Below, one piece after another: positions 10,028 through 20,204 of a DNA stretch of 29,709 nucleotides. The position numbers and the translations under genes were made by a program. The stretch is from Ettlia oleoabundans. Its lineage: Eukaryota > Chlorophyta > Chlorophyceae > Chlamydomonadales. Position 1 is the first letter of the stretch. Each line of letters opens with the position of its first letter. Location: positions 1 through 29,709 of the forward strand of contig JAAMXP010005540.1 of the NCBI GenBank assembly GCA_019693395.1, given 5' to 3'. The notes under the pieces were generated by a model. The model saw only the letters and a program-made list of their open reading frames with translations, did no database searches and was not told the origin of the DNA.

Positions 10028-13000
10028 ATGGCGGCGGCAGCAGCACCCGCCCCAGCCGCCTCTTGGGTTGGCACCATGCAGCGCCTGCTGCTTGACCTGC
10101 AGCCTAATACAGTAGACGAGGCAGCTGTCATCATTGCCGGTGCAGACCTGTCTGTGCAGCAGAGGGCTGAAAGCCTTGCTGCTGAGGTGTGTTGTAGTGC
10201 ACAAGGCAGCACCCACATCATGCTTTAACTATGCTGCCGTTGTTCCTTGCCCACGTAACCGCGTCCGGAGCCTGCCCGTGGATCTCAACCGATCGCCTTA
10301 CCTGGCAATTCGCCATCTTCATGCATCTGCTTGCCAGCTGTATGGTGCTGCCACAAGCAGCGAGGACAAGGCGGAGGCTGTGGCGCAGCTGCTGTCCCAG
10401 GTTTTGGCGCTTGACCCCGGCGGTACTGGCCGCCAACTGCGCCGCCTGCTGCTGACCCGCTGCGAGAAGGCATTTGAGCTCATTCCACCCCCAGGTGAGG
10501 CATGACAGGAATCCCTTGGCAGCAGACAAGCCCCTGGTAGGGGCTTCCTGGACTCCTGAGGTCAATGCACTCAGCACCCAGCTGCCCCGCTGTGCACCCC
10601 AGGAACATTCAGGCGCCTCAAATAGCCCGCTTTCTCCCTCCCACAAAAGCAAGAGCTGCTGCCCGCCGAGCCACTGCATCAGCTGCTGCTCAAATTACTA
10701 CCTGTGGCGATTGTTTGCTGATGAGCACCTGCATCATGCTCTGCTCCTTCACCCCTCCCAGGCGCAGGAATGAGCCAGGGCTACAAGCACAAGATGGGGG
10801 CCATGGCCTTCGTGGCAGCTCTCTTCAATGCCAGCGTCATCCCACCCTCAGTCATGCATTCATGCCTGGCTGAGCTGCTGAGCGGGGTGCGACCATTGCT
10901 GCTGCAGCATTTCATGAGCAAGCACTACTGCAGCTGAACCCCCGCCAGCGGCGACGGAGGCAACTGAGTCATAGGGTGCAACCTCGCTGCAAATCGGTGC
11001 AGGCTGCCACATGCTTACGCCTCCTTGCACGCACTGCCTCCTTGGTTGTGCCCCCTCCTTGGTTGCTCTTGCAGGACAAAGCCTCGCACCTGCATGATCT
11101 TGAGTGCTTGCACTTCCTCCTCTCCGCCGCCGGGCGCTGCTTGGAGCAGGCTTCTCAGGACTCTGCAGCCAAGGTGGCTGTCTACTGCACCACCATCCGC
11201 AAGCTGGCCGGCAGAGGTAAGCTGGAAGCTGAGCAGTCATCTTGCGATTGATCAGGCATTTGCTGGCGGTGCTGCGCTGACTGTGACTTTACTGAGCTTG
11301 TCAAAGGTCCACAGACTGGTGTCAGCCTGCTGTAGCCTGATACTGTCCTCTTGCAGGGTCCCTGCACAAGGACGCCTCCCTAGCTGCCAAGCTGCAAGAG
11401 CTTTGTGCCAAGCAGGCAGCAGGCTGGCCACAGGAGGTTGTTCCAGAACCATCACCACCGAAGGCTGCAGAGGCAGCTGCGGCTCCACCACCCTGTGAGG
11501 CAAACCACCCACCGGCTGCTACTGAAACGGCGGCAGGTGCAGCAGATGAAGCGGCTGCCGCCCTTGCTAGCCAGCTCAGCCTTGCCACCTTACATCCTAC
11601 CCCTGCCTTGAACAACGGCTCTGGCGTCCTTCCACCAAGGCCTGAAGGCGACAACCTCAGCTCGCCTGCATCCACAGTGTCCCGTGATGTGCCTACGGTT
11701 GCCTTCCCTACCCAGGCCACTCCGCCGCCGCTCCCATCGCAGTTGCTGCCCAAAGTGTGGCAGCCGCTGCCTAAACCGGCGCCCCTGACAGACGAATGGG
11801 ACTACCTGGCCACAGACGGCGTCAGCGTGTACGGGCCTTTCTCCATGGAGCAGCTGCAGTTCTGGGTGGCGCAGGGGCACATGACACCCGACATAATGGC
11901 AAGTCGCACGTCATGCTATTGACTGTCCTGAAGGCCACGCTGCCATGGTCGGTTCGAGATGTTGAGCTGAGATGTACCGCATTGTATTGGGAGTGAGTGT
12001 TGAGACTCTGTACGACGGCATATCTGACGCTCGCAGCTGGTATCCTGTGTGGCTAATATCCTCTCAATTTCAACGCTTGCAGGTGAAGCAGCACAGCAGC
12101 CTCTCCAACCAACTTTCCTGGCATGATTTGCGTACGGCAGCCCACGCCTTTGCCACAGGCAGCCGTCTGCCAGATATGGCTCCCCTTCCTGCCGCCTTGG
12201 CCCCAGCCATGGCGCCCCCAGATACTGCACCTCCAGCCATGCCTCCAGTGGCCCCTCCATCTGTGCCCCAGCCCACCCAGAAGAGCCTTCACAGCCCCTT
12301 GATCCCAACACACACGCCCGCCGCGATCACCGCAACCACGCCACCGACAGCCCCGCCTCTTTCCTCTTTTGGGGTCCAAGGTGTATTGGATAGGTTGGAA
12401 AGGCCGGCCTGCCGGCCTGCCTGCTTGCCTGCTTGCCTGCCTGACGGCCTGATGCTCTGTTTCCCAACAGACCTTCCTTGCGTGCTCTGGCATGCAGATA
12501 GCTGGGAGGACCTGCCAGTGCCCTGTCTCCCTTCCATCCCCCTCTTCCGCCCAGTTGCTGCTCCTATGGCAGCCCCTCCAGCAAAGGTGGCTGCCCACCG
12601 TGCTGCAAAAATGCAGATTGCTGCTGAGCCGGCACTGCAACAGGCAGGCACCAGACTTGCCTCCTTAATTACTGCGCCTGAGGTGCCAAGCGAGGCAGCT
12701 TGGGCGACTGTAGCCGCCTCACGGCCATCAGCAGCAGCTGCAGCTGCAGTGCGCCCCAGTGCTGTGGCACTGGCTGCTGCCTGTAAGCCCCAACCTCCCC
12801 AGCAGCGCCAGCAGCTGAAGGGGGCTGCCATGAGCCGCAGCTACAGTGGTGGCGGCGGCACTCCCCGCGCCGGCAACGGCCGCAAGAAGAGTGTGGGCTA
12901 CGAGGATGACAAGGTGAGGCCAGCTATATCTTGCTGCTATCGCAAACCATGCCCCACTGTAAACTGCAGCCCTGCATTGACCAACACCGCACAACCAGCG

Positions 13001-13655
13001 TTCTTCCCATCAGCTGGATTGGATTGAAGCAGGCATCCCATGGCTTGGCTCTGTACTTCAACAAGTCATCCTCGCTACTGCCCTGCCACCTGCTTTCTTT
13101 GCCTGCAGGAGTGGCTGGTGCGCAACACGCGGGGAAAAGTGTCAGGGCCCTTCACCGGCCAGGAGCTGCTGAGAATGCTGCACGACGACACGCTGGCAGA
13201 GGACTCAATGGTGGGTGCACTTGCGAATTTTGGGGGCCTACCAATGTCTTGTCATTGGGTGGGAACGCATGCCAGTGTGTTGATTGGCGTGGTCTTAATT
13301 TTAATGTCTTTGTTAAAAAAGAAGCCCGGTCATTCACTGGTAGTTTGATTATGATGCTAACGTGACCAGAAGATGCACCTGGCATCTGCTGGCTCCTAAC
13401 CACCCGCCGCACTCGCGCTGTTAATTAACCCTGTCTGCTCTGCTGGCACTGCAGATCAAGAAGTCTGACTGGAAGGCGTATAAGCCTCTGGAGGAGGTGG
13501 AGGGAGTGATACTGGAGATGTTCAGCACGAAGTCGCATGGAAATGGTGGTGGTGGCAGTAGCGGCGCCGGCGCCCTTCCAGCACGACACAGCTCGGATCT
13601 GGAGAACAGGGCGGCTCGGCAGGACAGCCAGTGGGCGGCGCGCTCAGGTTGGTAG
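10028..13655 (+). CDS. MIF4G-domain protein with two GYF_2-like domains
   Basis: Nine exons: 10028-10186, 10338-10494, 10762-10886, 11075-11216, 11357-11898, 12083-12380, 12555-12913, 13109-13210, 13455-13655; phases agree and give 694 residues. Residues about 15-194 read as an eIF4G-type MIF4G domain of HEAT-like helices: LRRLLLTRCEKAFEL, then HKMGAMAFVAALFNASVIP, then HSCLAELL, each with a clear eIF4G counterpart. Residues 341-385 (EWDYLATDG...YGPFSMEQL) and 595-650 (EWLVRNTRG...GPFTGQELL, then SDWKAYKPL) are two GYF_2-like domains with the GPF core and a following helix. Between lie Ala/Pro-rich linkers. MIF4G domains bind eIF4A-type helicases or RNA and GYF domains bind Pro-rich peptides, so a cytoplasmic translation or mRNA-decay adaptor is likely (inference). 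Intron 5 is GC-AG. Intron 6 (174 bases) has no stop and is a multiple of three, so it may be partly retained. Confidence 0.84.
12405..12452 (+). repeat. CCTG/CTTG-type microsatellite in MIF4G-GYF intron 6
   Basis: Imperfect tandem CCTG, CTTG and CGGC tetranucleotide units within the stop-free intron 12381-12554. Confidence 0.65.
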
Positions 13656-13804
13656 CTACGGCGCAGCTGGCGGCAGACAAGCATGCGATGGAGGCGTGGA
13701 GTGCAATATTACTTGTTGCTTCCTCTGGTTTCTGCATCAATATCCGCTGCATATTCATCGCCAGGGGGGTGCTGGATAGCATTTAGGTTTGAAGTTTGTA
13801 GGTT

Positions 13805-13809
13805 TGTAA
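13805..13809 (+). terminator. TGTAA poly(A) signal of the MIF4G-GYF gene
   Basis: TGTAA 150 bases after the TAG at 13653-13655. It sits two bases before the ATG of the following open frame, which argues that the frame there does not start an independent gene at that ATG. Confidence 0.55.
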
Positions 13810-13865
13810 CATGCACAAATTATATGGCCACTGCATGATTGCAGTTGACGACACAGAATCTGCAG

Positions 13866-14692
13866 AAAGCAAGATCAAGCCACACACCTCTTTCAGCACT
13901 GAGTGCAACGCCCACATCTTGACACACTCCAGAAGCAGCACCAGGCCTCAGCCAGGTGCACCAACCACTGCCCACTGGGCTGCCGGGAACAACAACACTC
14001 AGACTCAACAGACTCCAATGCAACCATCAACTGACCCGCCACACTCTGTCCCTGCCGCAGCCGAACCTGCACCACCCCCACCATTGACACTGCTGGTGGC
14101 CCCTCAGTCACCTGCAGTCCACCAACCAGTAGCATCTCCTGCGGCGGCCGCTGCACCAGGGCCCCATCCCTTGCCGATAGCCGCAGGCGCAGCTATTGCT
14201 CCCTTTCCCCGTCTACCAGGAGCGCCAGCTGATGCCGGAGAGGCGCCACCAGGCACCCCACATCTGGCCTTGCCTGCACCAATACAGCCACAGCAGCAGC
14301 ACCAGCAGCAGGGGTGGGCGCCAGTGGCAATGTCGCCTGTGCCAACTCCGGGCGGACTCAGCACTCCAGGCGCCCACTATGCTGCAGACATGCCGGCAGC
14401 CGTCACCCCACCGTCAGCCCGCTACACCCCTGGCCTGCCTGCTGTGGAATCTGGCCTGCTGGCTGGCTTCACCCCCTCCCCAGCTTATGGCGGGCACTGC
14501 AGTTCGGACTCAGAGCCAACTGCCTTACCTGGAAGCTGCTACCCCATGCAAGGCCACTCTCCGCTGGCAGGGCAGCACGTGGCGCAGCATTTGGAAGCCC
14601 CAGCAGCAGGCGGGGCCCAGGTTTCGGATGCGCCCAAGCCAGCCTTTGCGGCCTATGCTGCTGCTGCAGCTGCCAGCAGCAGCCAATTATGA
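13866..14692 (+). CDS. Pro/Ala/Gln-rich open stretch: alternative last exon of the MIF4G-GYF gene or separate gene
   Basis: The frame is open from ATG 13811 to the TGA after the Leu codon ending near 14689 (stop within 14690-14692). It encodes low-complexity sequence rich in Pro, Ala, Gln and Ser, with several TPG/TPP/TPS motifs near the end and a run of Ala before the C-terminus; no domain is recognisable. Two readings fit. As a separate gene it would start at 13811, two bases after a TGTAA signal, leaving no room for a promoter. As an alternative last exon it starts at 13866 (after tctgcag) and joins in phase to a donor at 13648 (CTCAG|gttggt) that lies six bases before the MIF4G-GYF stop. 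The donor is weak. No TGTAA follows the stop. Confidence 0.35.
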
Positions 14693-15814
14693 GATACCAA
14701 TGGTAGGTGCCCCCATATTCAGGAAAACTTTCTGAGGCTGCCCTAAAGATGCAGCCAGCACCACCATCTCACTTCATCCACCCCACCCGGCGCTCTCCCT
14801 TCACAACCCAGTTACTTAATTACTTTTGAAGCACTCCTTGCAGTCCCTGAGCCGTGTGCCTCTTGTCCTCCTGACTGTTACACTGCTTGCAAATCAACCT
14901 GCAGCGTCTGACTGCTGTGCAGCGCTAGAAATGCACAAGGTGTCCAGTATTCCAACTCACAAATGCCACCACATTCTGGCCAGCGGTATAAACAGTGGCA
15001 GCCAGCAGCCAGCATGTCAGACGACAGATCCTTACATGCACTGGTGGCAACATTGAAAGCGACAGGAATGCACACTGCCTAAAGGATGCCAGCCTGATGG
15101 GATCCAAATCAACTGGAATGCACATGCCGTAAGAAGGCAAACTTAAGCTGGGCACGTGTGTTCACAACGTTGTCCAAGGCAGAGGGAATGTGGCAAGCTG
15201 TTGTGTGCGAGGGACTGGGATGAACTTGTGAGGCAGCTTTTGCAAGGAAGTGCACCTAGGCAGCCCGATGGCCAAGCTAAATGATTAAGTTAAAGCCTGA
15301 AGGTGCAAATGGCCTTTGGTACTGTTGAGGAAACACGCACGGAAAGCTGGTGTGCAGTGGGTGCCAGAGGAGCGATGAGTAATTGATGCGGGACGGTTGC
15401 TTTGTACTTCCTGGAACCAATCAGGAGTGCAGTCAGCATGAGACTAAGTACACGCAGGGGAAAAGCTCTCAAAGCCTGTGAGTGCCTAGCAAGCTTGCTG
15501 AGTGTTGGAAGGCAAGATCAGAGCATGACCATGACAGGTGACAGGTCCACAAAGGGGGGTCAAACGTGCCACTCTTTGGGCCGTGCAAAAATATGCGTTA
15601 ACTGAGGGAATGACATACATGCAAGCGTAGGAGAACAGAGAACATTTGGCAACAACGGATGGCAACATGATTCACCCAAAAAAAGACATAAACATTGGAC
15701 AACAAGGCTCCCGCAGGCTTGTGAGGCCTTCTGCTGCATTCAAAAGCAGACCACAAACATGAACTTACGTGGCTGACGTGCGGGCTGGGGGTAGGCCAGA
15801 GCCAGCTGGCATGC
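14693..15814. other. Intergenic stretch of about 1.1 kb, no gene seen
   Basis: Lies between the Pro-rich frame and the stop of the minus-strand membrane gene. It contains only short open frames without family likeness, and a loose duplication of ggaatgcaca near 15066 and 15116. It probably holds the 3' UTR of the minus-strand gene. Confidence 0.45.
15032..15036 (-). terminator. Possible TGTAA poly(A) signal for the minus-strand membrane gene
   Basis: TTACA on the plus strand reads TGTAA on the minus strand. It lies about 780 bases after the TAA at 15815, which is long; no nearer copy was seen. Confidence 0.3.
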
Positions 15815-17505
15815 TTACCAGCCCTGGGAATCCTGCAGCGTAATGCGCAGAGCCAGCCAGGCCATCTGTGCGGCCCATAGGGTCACCGCCGGCAAGCTCC
15901 ACCACTCCTCCTCTCCAGCTTGCCTCCTGTCCTGCTGTCCACCTGTGCCAGCTGCCTCTGAGGCCCGTGCAGGCTGCTGCACTTGGGCAGTGCTGCTATT
16001 TGCAACCGCTTGTCCTCGGGCATGCCGCAAATCCTGCGCCGATGCAGCAACTGCTGCTGCGCTGGCCTGCTGGTGGCGCTCCAGGGCCAGCAGCTGCGCG
16101 GTGGGTAGCAGGAAAGCGACGCTGAGTTGGAGCCAAATCATGAGCGCCAGGCAGGCACCCTTGGCAGGCATGAGGGCCAAACCGTCCCCCATCATCCGCA
16201 GCGGCCAGTCCAGCGCTAGAGCGACTGCCTGCAGCTTGCTGGCATTGGCCATAACAGCCCCGCTCTCCAGACAAGCCCCTGGCGCCAAGCTCCAGCCGGC
16301 AGCAGCCACATGCAGCAGCTGCACCGCTATGTGCAAGCGCAGGGGCAGTCGCCAGCCCAAGGCTCCCCAGCCGCCCATCACCGGCACGCGGCCAAAGCTC
16401 AGCATCGCCAGCAGCAGTGACAGCCAGCTGCGGCAGCATGAAAGGAAGTCAGGCTGTTAAAAGCTGTTGCAGAGGGAGCCAGGTGCAGCAAACTGGAAAA
16501 CAAAGGCACAAGCACTGCTGCGGATTTCAGCTGGTGCAAGCTACAATAGCAACAACAGCTAACAAGGGATAACGATTTCCAGCCGTGATTGGGCAGAGTT
16601 GTCACTGCAGCAGGATGCTAGTGTCTGTGCTGCCTGCCCGCCTGGTGCCCGCCCAACTGCCTCGCTGGCATTCAGCCAAGCAACACAGGACTCACCTTAG
16701 TTCCCTACTGCCGGAAACGAAAGAGTCTTGGCCATAATCTTGGACTGTAGCACTTACAAATGCGAGGCGCACCTGCAGTCAGAGCAAACAAAGGCGAGGG
16801 GGGAACTCAAGCGTACTTCCCCATGTAAATGTAGCTACCGAACACTGGAACACAGGCAGGCAGAGGGGATTAGCACATGCTGTACATAGTCCAATGGCAA
16901 GGGCTGAGTGCGGCAGCACAGCACGGCAGCAAAGCACTACAGTACACCACCACGTGCCCGCCCTGGTTACCAGCAATAACACAGTGGTGCGGTTGCGCTG
17001 GTAGAAAGCCGGAGCCAGCATGAGGAGCACAGGGACCACCGCATACACGCCCATCAGGCCTACTCGGTGATGCACAGGGACAGCGGGACTCTGCAGTACG
17101 CAAGACAAGTATGCAGGCTTGCTGGGTGACAGCGGACATGTGTGAAAGCAGGACACTGCCTGCGTGGGGCTGGTGTGGTTGGGAACCTTAGCAGGCGGGC
17201 AGAAGGCAGTTCCCCTGCCATGCAAACATATCCCAGGTTTCTGGCAGGCCCAGTAAACGCACCACTGGATGCAGTATGAGGAGGTAACACAGCAGGCATC
17301 CTACAACACTGGCAAGTGCCTCCGGGGGCACCGGGAGTTTGCCCGCAGCAGGTATGGTGCCGGGCGGCCCCGCGGCCAACGGCTGCCTGGTGTCGGCGCT
17401 ATTGGCTGCCTGCTTCCTTCCCCCTTCGCCGTCAGTTTTTTCAGCTTGTGCTCCAACTTGAGAGTTTTCCGCCAGCGCTGCGGGGTCCCGAACGGCGGGG
17501 TCCAT
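15815..17505 (-). CDS. Polytopic membrane protein of unknown function
   Basis: Four exons on the minus strand, 17505-17263, 17090-16971, 16772-16696 and 16427-15815, stay in frame and give 350 residues. The start ATG at 17505-17503 has a good context (gtcATGG). Residues 1-60 are hydrophilic. Hydrophobic helices follow near 62-80 (ASVVGCLLCYLLILHP), 92-110 (GLMGVYAVVPVLLMLAP), 115-130, then at least three more in the last exon (WLSLLLAML, a central LHIAVQLLHVAAAGW segment, and ACLALMIWLQLSVAFLLP), before an Ala/Gln/Ser-rich hydrophilic stretch and a final short helix. I recognise no family. The donor of exon 1 (GTG|gtgcgt) is the least certain junction: an alternative three bases earlier would also be in frame. 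Exon 3 is supported only by phase and splice sites. Confidence 0.66.
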
Positions 17506-18305
17506 GACGGCTACCTCACAGGCGAGGTGTAGCCGTTAGCGATGTGGAATTAAGAGCGGAGGACTGCGTACATACATGCGGGGTCCTTCTGGCAGTCTAA
17601 ATGCATGGCATCAACAGGCCAGCAACTTGAACTGTCCCGGGCGCCCTGCCGGTTTACGGTATGAGGGTAAGGGCCTTGCTCCTTGCGGTTTGTAGCCGTT
17701 TTGCAGAGCCACATGCTCGTGAGCTCAGCTTTTGAACAGTGCGATGCGGGCTGGTTCGGACCGCAAGCCCCTCCGGCTGCCTGAGCAGCCCCGCCATATT
17801 GGGTGCGGCCAGAATGGGCCACGGTCTCAGGTCTGCTGGGATCACTCATTCTGATGTAAGTTTCCAGAAGAAGCAGCAGATGCCGACACGGCGGTGCCGC
17901 ATGTCTCGTGATGTCTCAGGAAGGCTTTACAGCAGACAACACTGAAACCGGCCTGACGAGTACGTGCCACTGCCACCCGGCGCCGCTCTGTGCAAACGAA
18001 TGTCAGGACTTGCATGGGCATACTATTTATCATCAACGACGTTGATACGGCGGGATTTGTGCCGTGCCTGGCTGCCTTCACTGCAGGCAAAGGTTGTGGG
18101 GCCTGGCATCGGAACTTGTCGCTGACGGGGTGCGCAAGGGTCCCTTCAGTGCCGCTTGATCAAATCACTGCGGAGTCTGCATTGTTCGAGAGGGAAGCGA
18201 CTAAGGTTTGGAGGTCTCGACAGAAAATTTTGGTTTGATAGAAAGGCGAGCGACGAGCCAGTCAAGTAGAGGCTATGTCGCGCCATCGGCAATAGGAACT
18301 GCAGC
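17506..18305. other. Shared upstream region of two divergent genes
   Basis: About 800 bases between the ATG of the minus-strand membrane gene and the ATG of the CPBP protease gene. No supported coding region. It should contain both promoters; no TATA-like element or obvious paired site could be picked out by eye. Confidence 0.5.
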
Positions 18306-19992
18306 ATGGCCTCTGTTCCCAGCGCATTGGGTACGCCCGTCGCTGCGGCCCGCAGTAAGAGGCAGCCGATGCAGCAGGCGGGGGCCAAAAGGGCTGCCGT
18401 AGGGACCCTGCAGCGTCATCATAAGCCGCATCGGTGTCCGCATCGTCTTATACGGGCATCTGCCGCAGGTAGGCGAGGGTGGCAGCAGCGGCGGCGACGG
18501 TGGCGGCACACAGCCGGCAAGAGTGACAGGGACTATGCACAGATGCCAAGGCTGTTTTGGGATGTCCACCACATCTTCGTCCGTGCTGTCTTAACAATAC
18601 CTGATGCCAAGTTCTGCTGCAGGCGATCGGCAGCTGCGGCGGCGACAGCGACAACAAGCAGCGGCAAGCGCAGCCGATTTACCGCATGACGACGGCAGCC
18701 CTGCAGCAAGCCTCTCACTATACGCTGACCTTGCTGATCGCGGAGGTCTGTTTGATGCCAATGAACCCAACAGCAGCGAGAACGGCGCTAGCGACCCGCC
18801 CGTCAGTGATCTACAGGCAGCACAGGCGGAGGCTGGATGGCAGCAAGCTGACAGTCAAGCTAATGTCACAGCCACCCAGCAGCAGCAGCAGCAGGGTGGC
18901 ATGCAGCAGGTTGAGCAGCAGACTGAATTGCAGGCTGAGCAGCAGTTGAGCCTACCTCCACAGCAGCAGCAGCAAGTTCAGGAGCAGGAGCAGGAAGGGC
19001 AGCCGTGGCCGCTGCGCTGGCAGCTTCCCGCAGCGCCTTGGGCCCTCAACACCACAATCACCCTCATGATGCTCTGGCTGCTCTGCTTCTGGGCAGCAGC
19101 CTACACCCTTGTGCCGACCCTGCTGCGCTGGGCAGGCGTCGAAGCGGCAGCCACCAGTGCTGCCAGCGCCAGCGGTGCCAGCTCAGCAGCAGCTGCAGAA
19201 GCAGCAGCCTGGGTGCAGGTGGTGCGGCATTTGGTGCTAGACGCCCTGCAGGTGGCCACAACCGTGCTGCTGCTGCGGCGTGGCTTGCGAGGCTACCACC
19301 CGCGGCGGCTGGGGCTCTTTGCAGCACCGCTGCGCCCGCTGCGCCGCTGGCTGCTTCCTGTGGCGGCGGGTGTGGCCACCTTTCCATTCATAGACTGGGT
19401 GTACAAGCGGATGGTGGAACTGCTGGCGGCAGCGGAGGAGCCCGTGGTCAGGTGTGCCGGCCTCGGCCCGCTGTACTGCGCTATTTGTGTGGGAAGGGCT
19501 GTGTTGGCATGCACCGTGAGTACTGTAAGCACTACCAGCCTGACACGGGTGCTGTTGCTTGCCTCCCACCCCTCATCTTGCTAATGATAAGCTCAGTCAT
19601 GACATCATCCACCCCTTCTTCCTTCCTCCTCTCACTGGCGCAGCTCCACAGCGGACCAGATCCTTGGCACAAGCAGCTGGGCCACCCAGGCTCTGTGGTT
19701 TGGGGTGCTGGCCGTGTGTGCCCCCTTGTGGGAGGAACTTATGTTCCGCGGCTTCCTGCTGCCCTCACTGGCTCGGTACCTGCCCCGCTGGGCCACCATC
19801 GTCGCCACCTCGCTCATCTTTGCGCTTGTGCACTTCAGTCGGGACGGGCTGCTGCCCCTGCTGCTGCTGGGCTGCGTGTTTGGGGCGTCCTATGCTTACA
19901 CGCGCAACCTGCTGGCCCCCATTGTGCTGCACAGCTTGTGGAACGTGGGGCTGCTGGTGCAGCTGCTGACGGCTGGTGGGGGCGCTGTCTAG
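18306..19992 (+). CDS. CPBP (CAAX/bacteriocin-processing type) intramembrane metalloprotease, probably plastid
   Basis: Three exons: 18306-18468, 18623-19451, 19644-19992; 446 residues. The N-terminus is basic and Ser/Ala-rich without acidic residues for about 55 residues, as in a chloroplast transit peptide. A Gln-rich spacer follows (two CAG runs), then hydrophobic helices from about residue 150. The three family motifs are present in order: EELMFRG with E361, E362 and R366; FALVHFS with H394; and HSLWN with H427 and N431. These are the residues of the glutamic/zinc-type active site of the CPBP family. Plant plastid members are membrane-bound and of varied, mostly unknown substrate. The gene is complete, with a TGTAA signal 120 bases after its stop. 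Confidence 0.92.
18877..18894 (+). repeat. (CAG)6 run encoding Gln in the CPBP gene
   Basis: Six CAG units in frame, followed about 65 bases later by a second short CAG run near 18961-18972. Together they encode a Gln-rich spacer between the leader and the membrane domain. Confidence 0.85.
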
Positions 19993-20111
19993 AATGCGCC
20001 TGCGCGCACCCATTGTTAAACGGCGTCTGTCTGGCAAGGCAATAATGCATCTTTTTCATACCCACGTGGATTTCCTTATTACTCCTGATTACTCTGACAT
20101 AATCGGCTAGT

Positions 20112-20116
20112 TGTAA
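20112..20116 (+). terminator. TGTAA poly(A) signal of the CPBP gene
   Basis: TGTAA 120 bases after the TAG at 19990-19992, followed by an A/T-rich stretch, 89 bases before the next ATG. Confidence 0.65.
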
Positions 20117-20204
20117 TAAATGTGGCAGATGTAGGGAAGCTGTAGTTGGGCACCGACGGTGGCGGCATGGGAGGTGCCGCCCGCCCTGCTGGCACCAGCT
20201 CCCC

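Noticed and set aside
16757..16772. Fifteen-base micro-exon in the minus-strand membrane gene
   Set aside because: A gtaagt after the first five codons looks like a donor, but the next exon does not fit in phase. Reading through to the donor at 16695 gives a clean two-base carry into the last exon.
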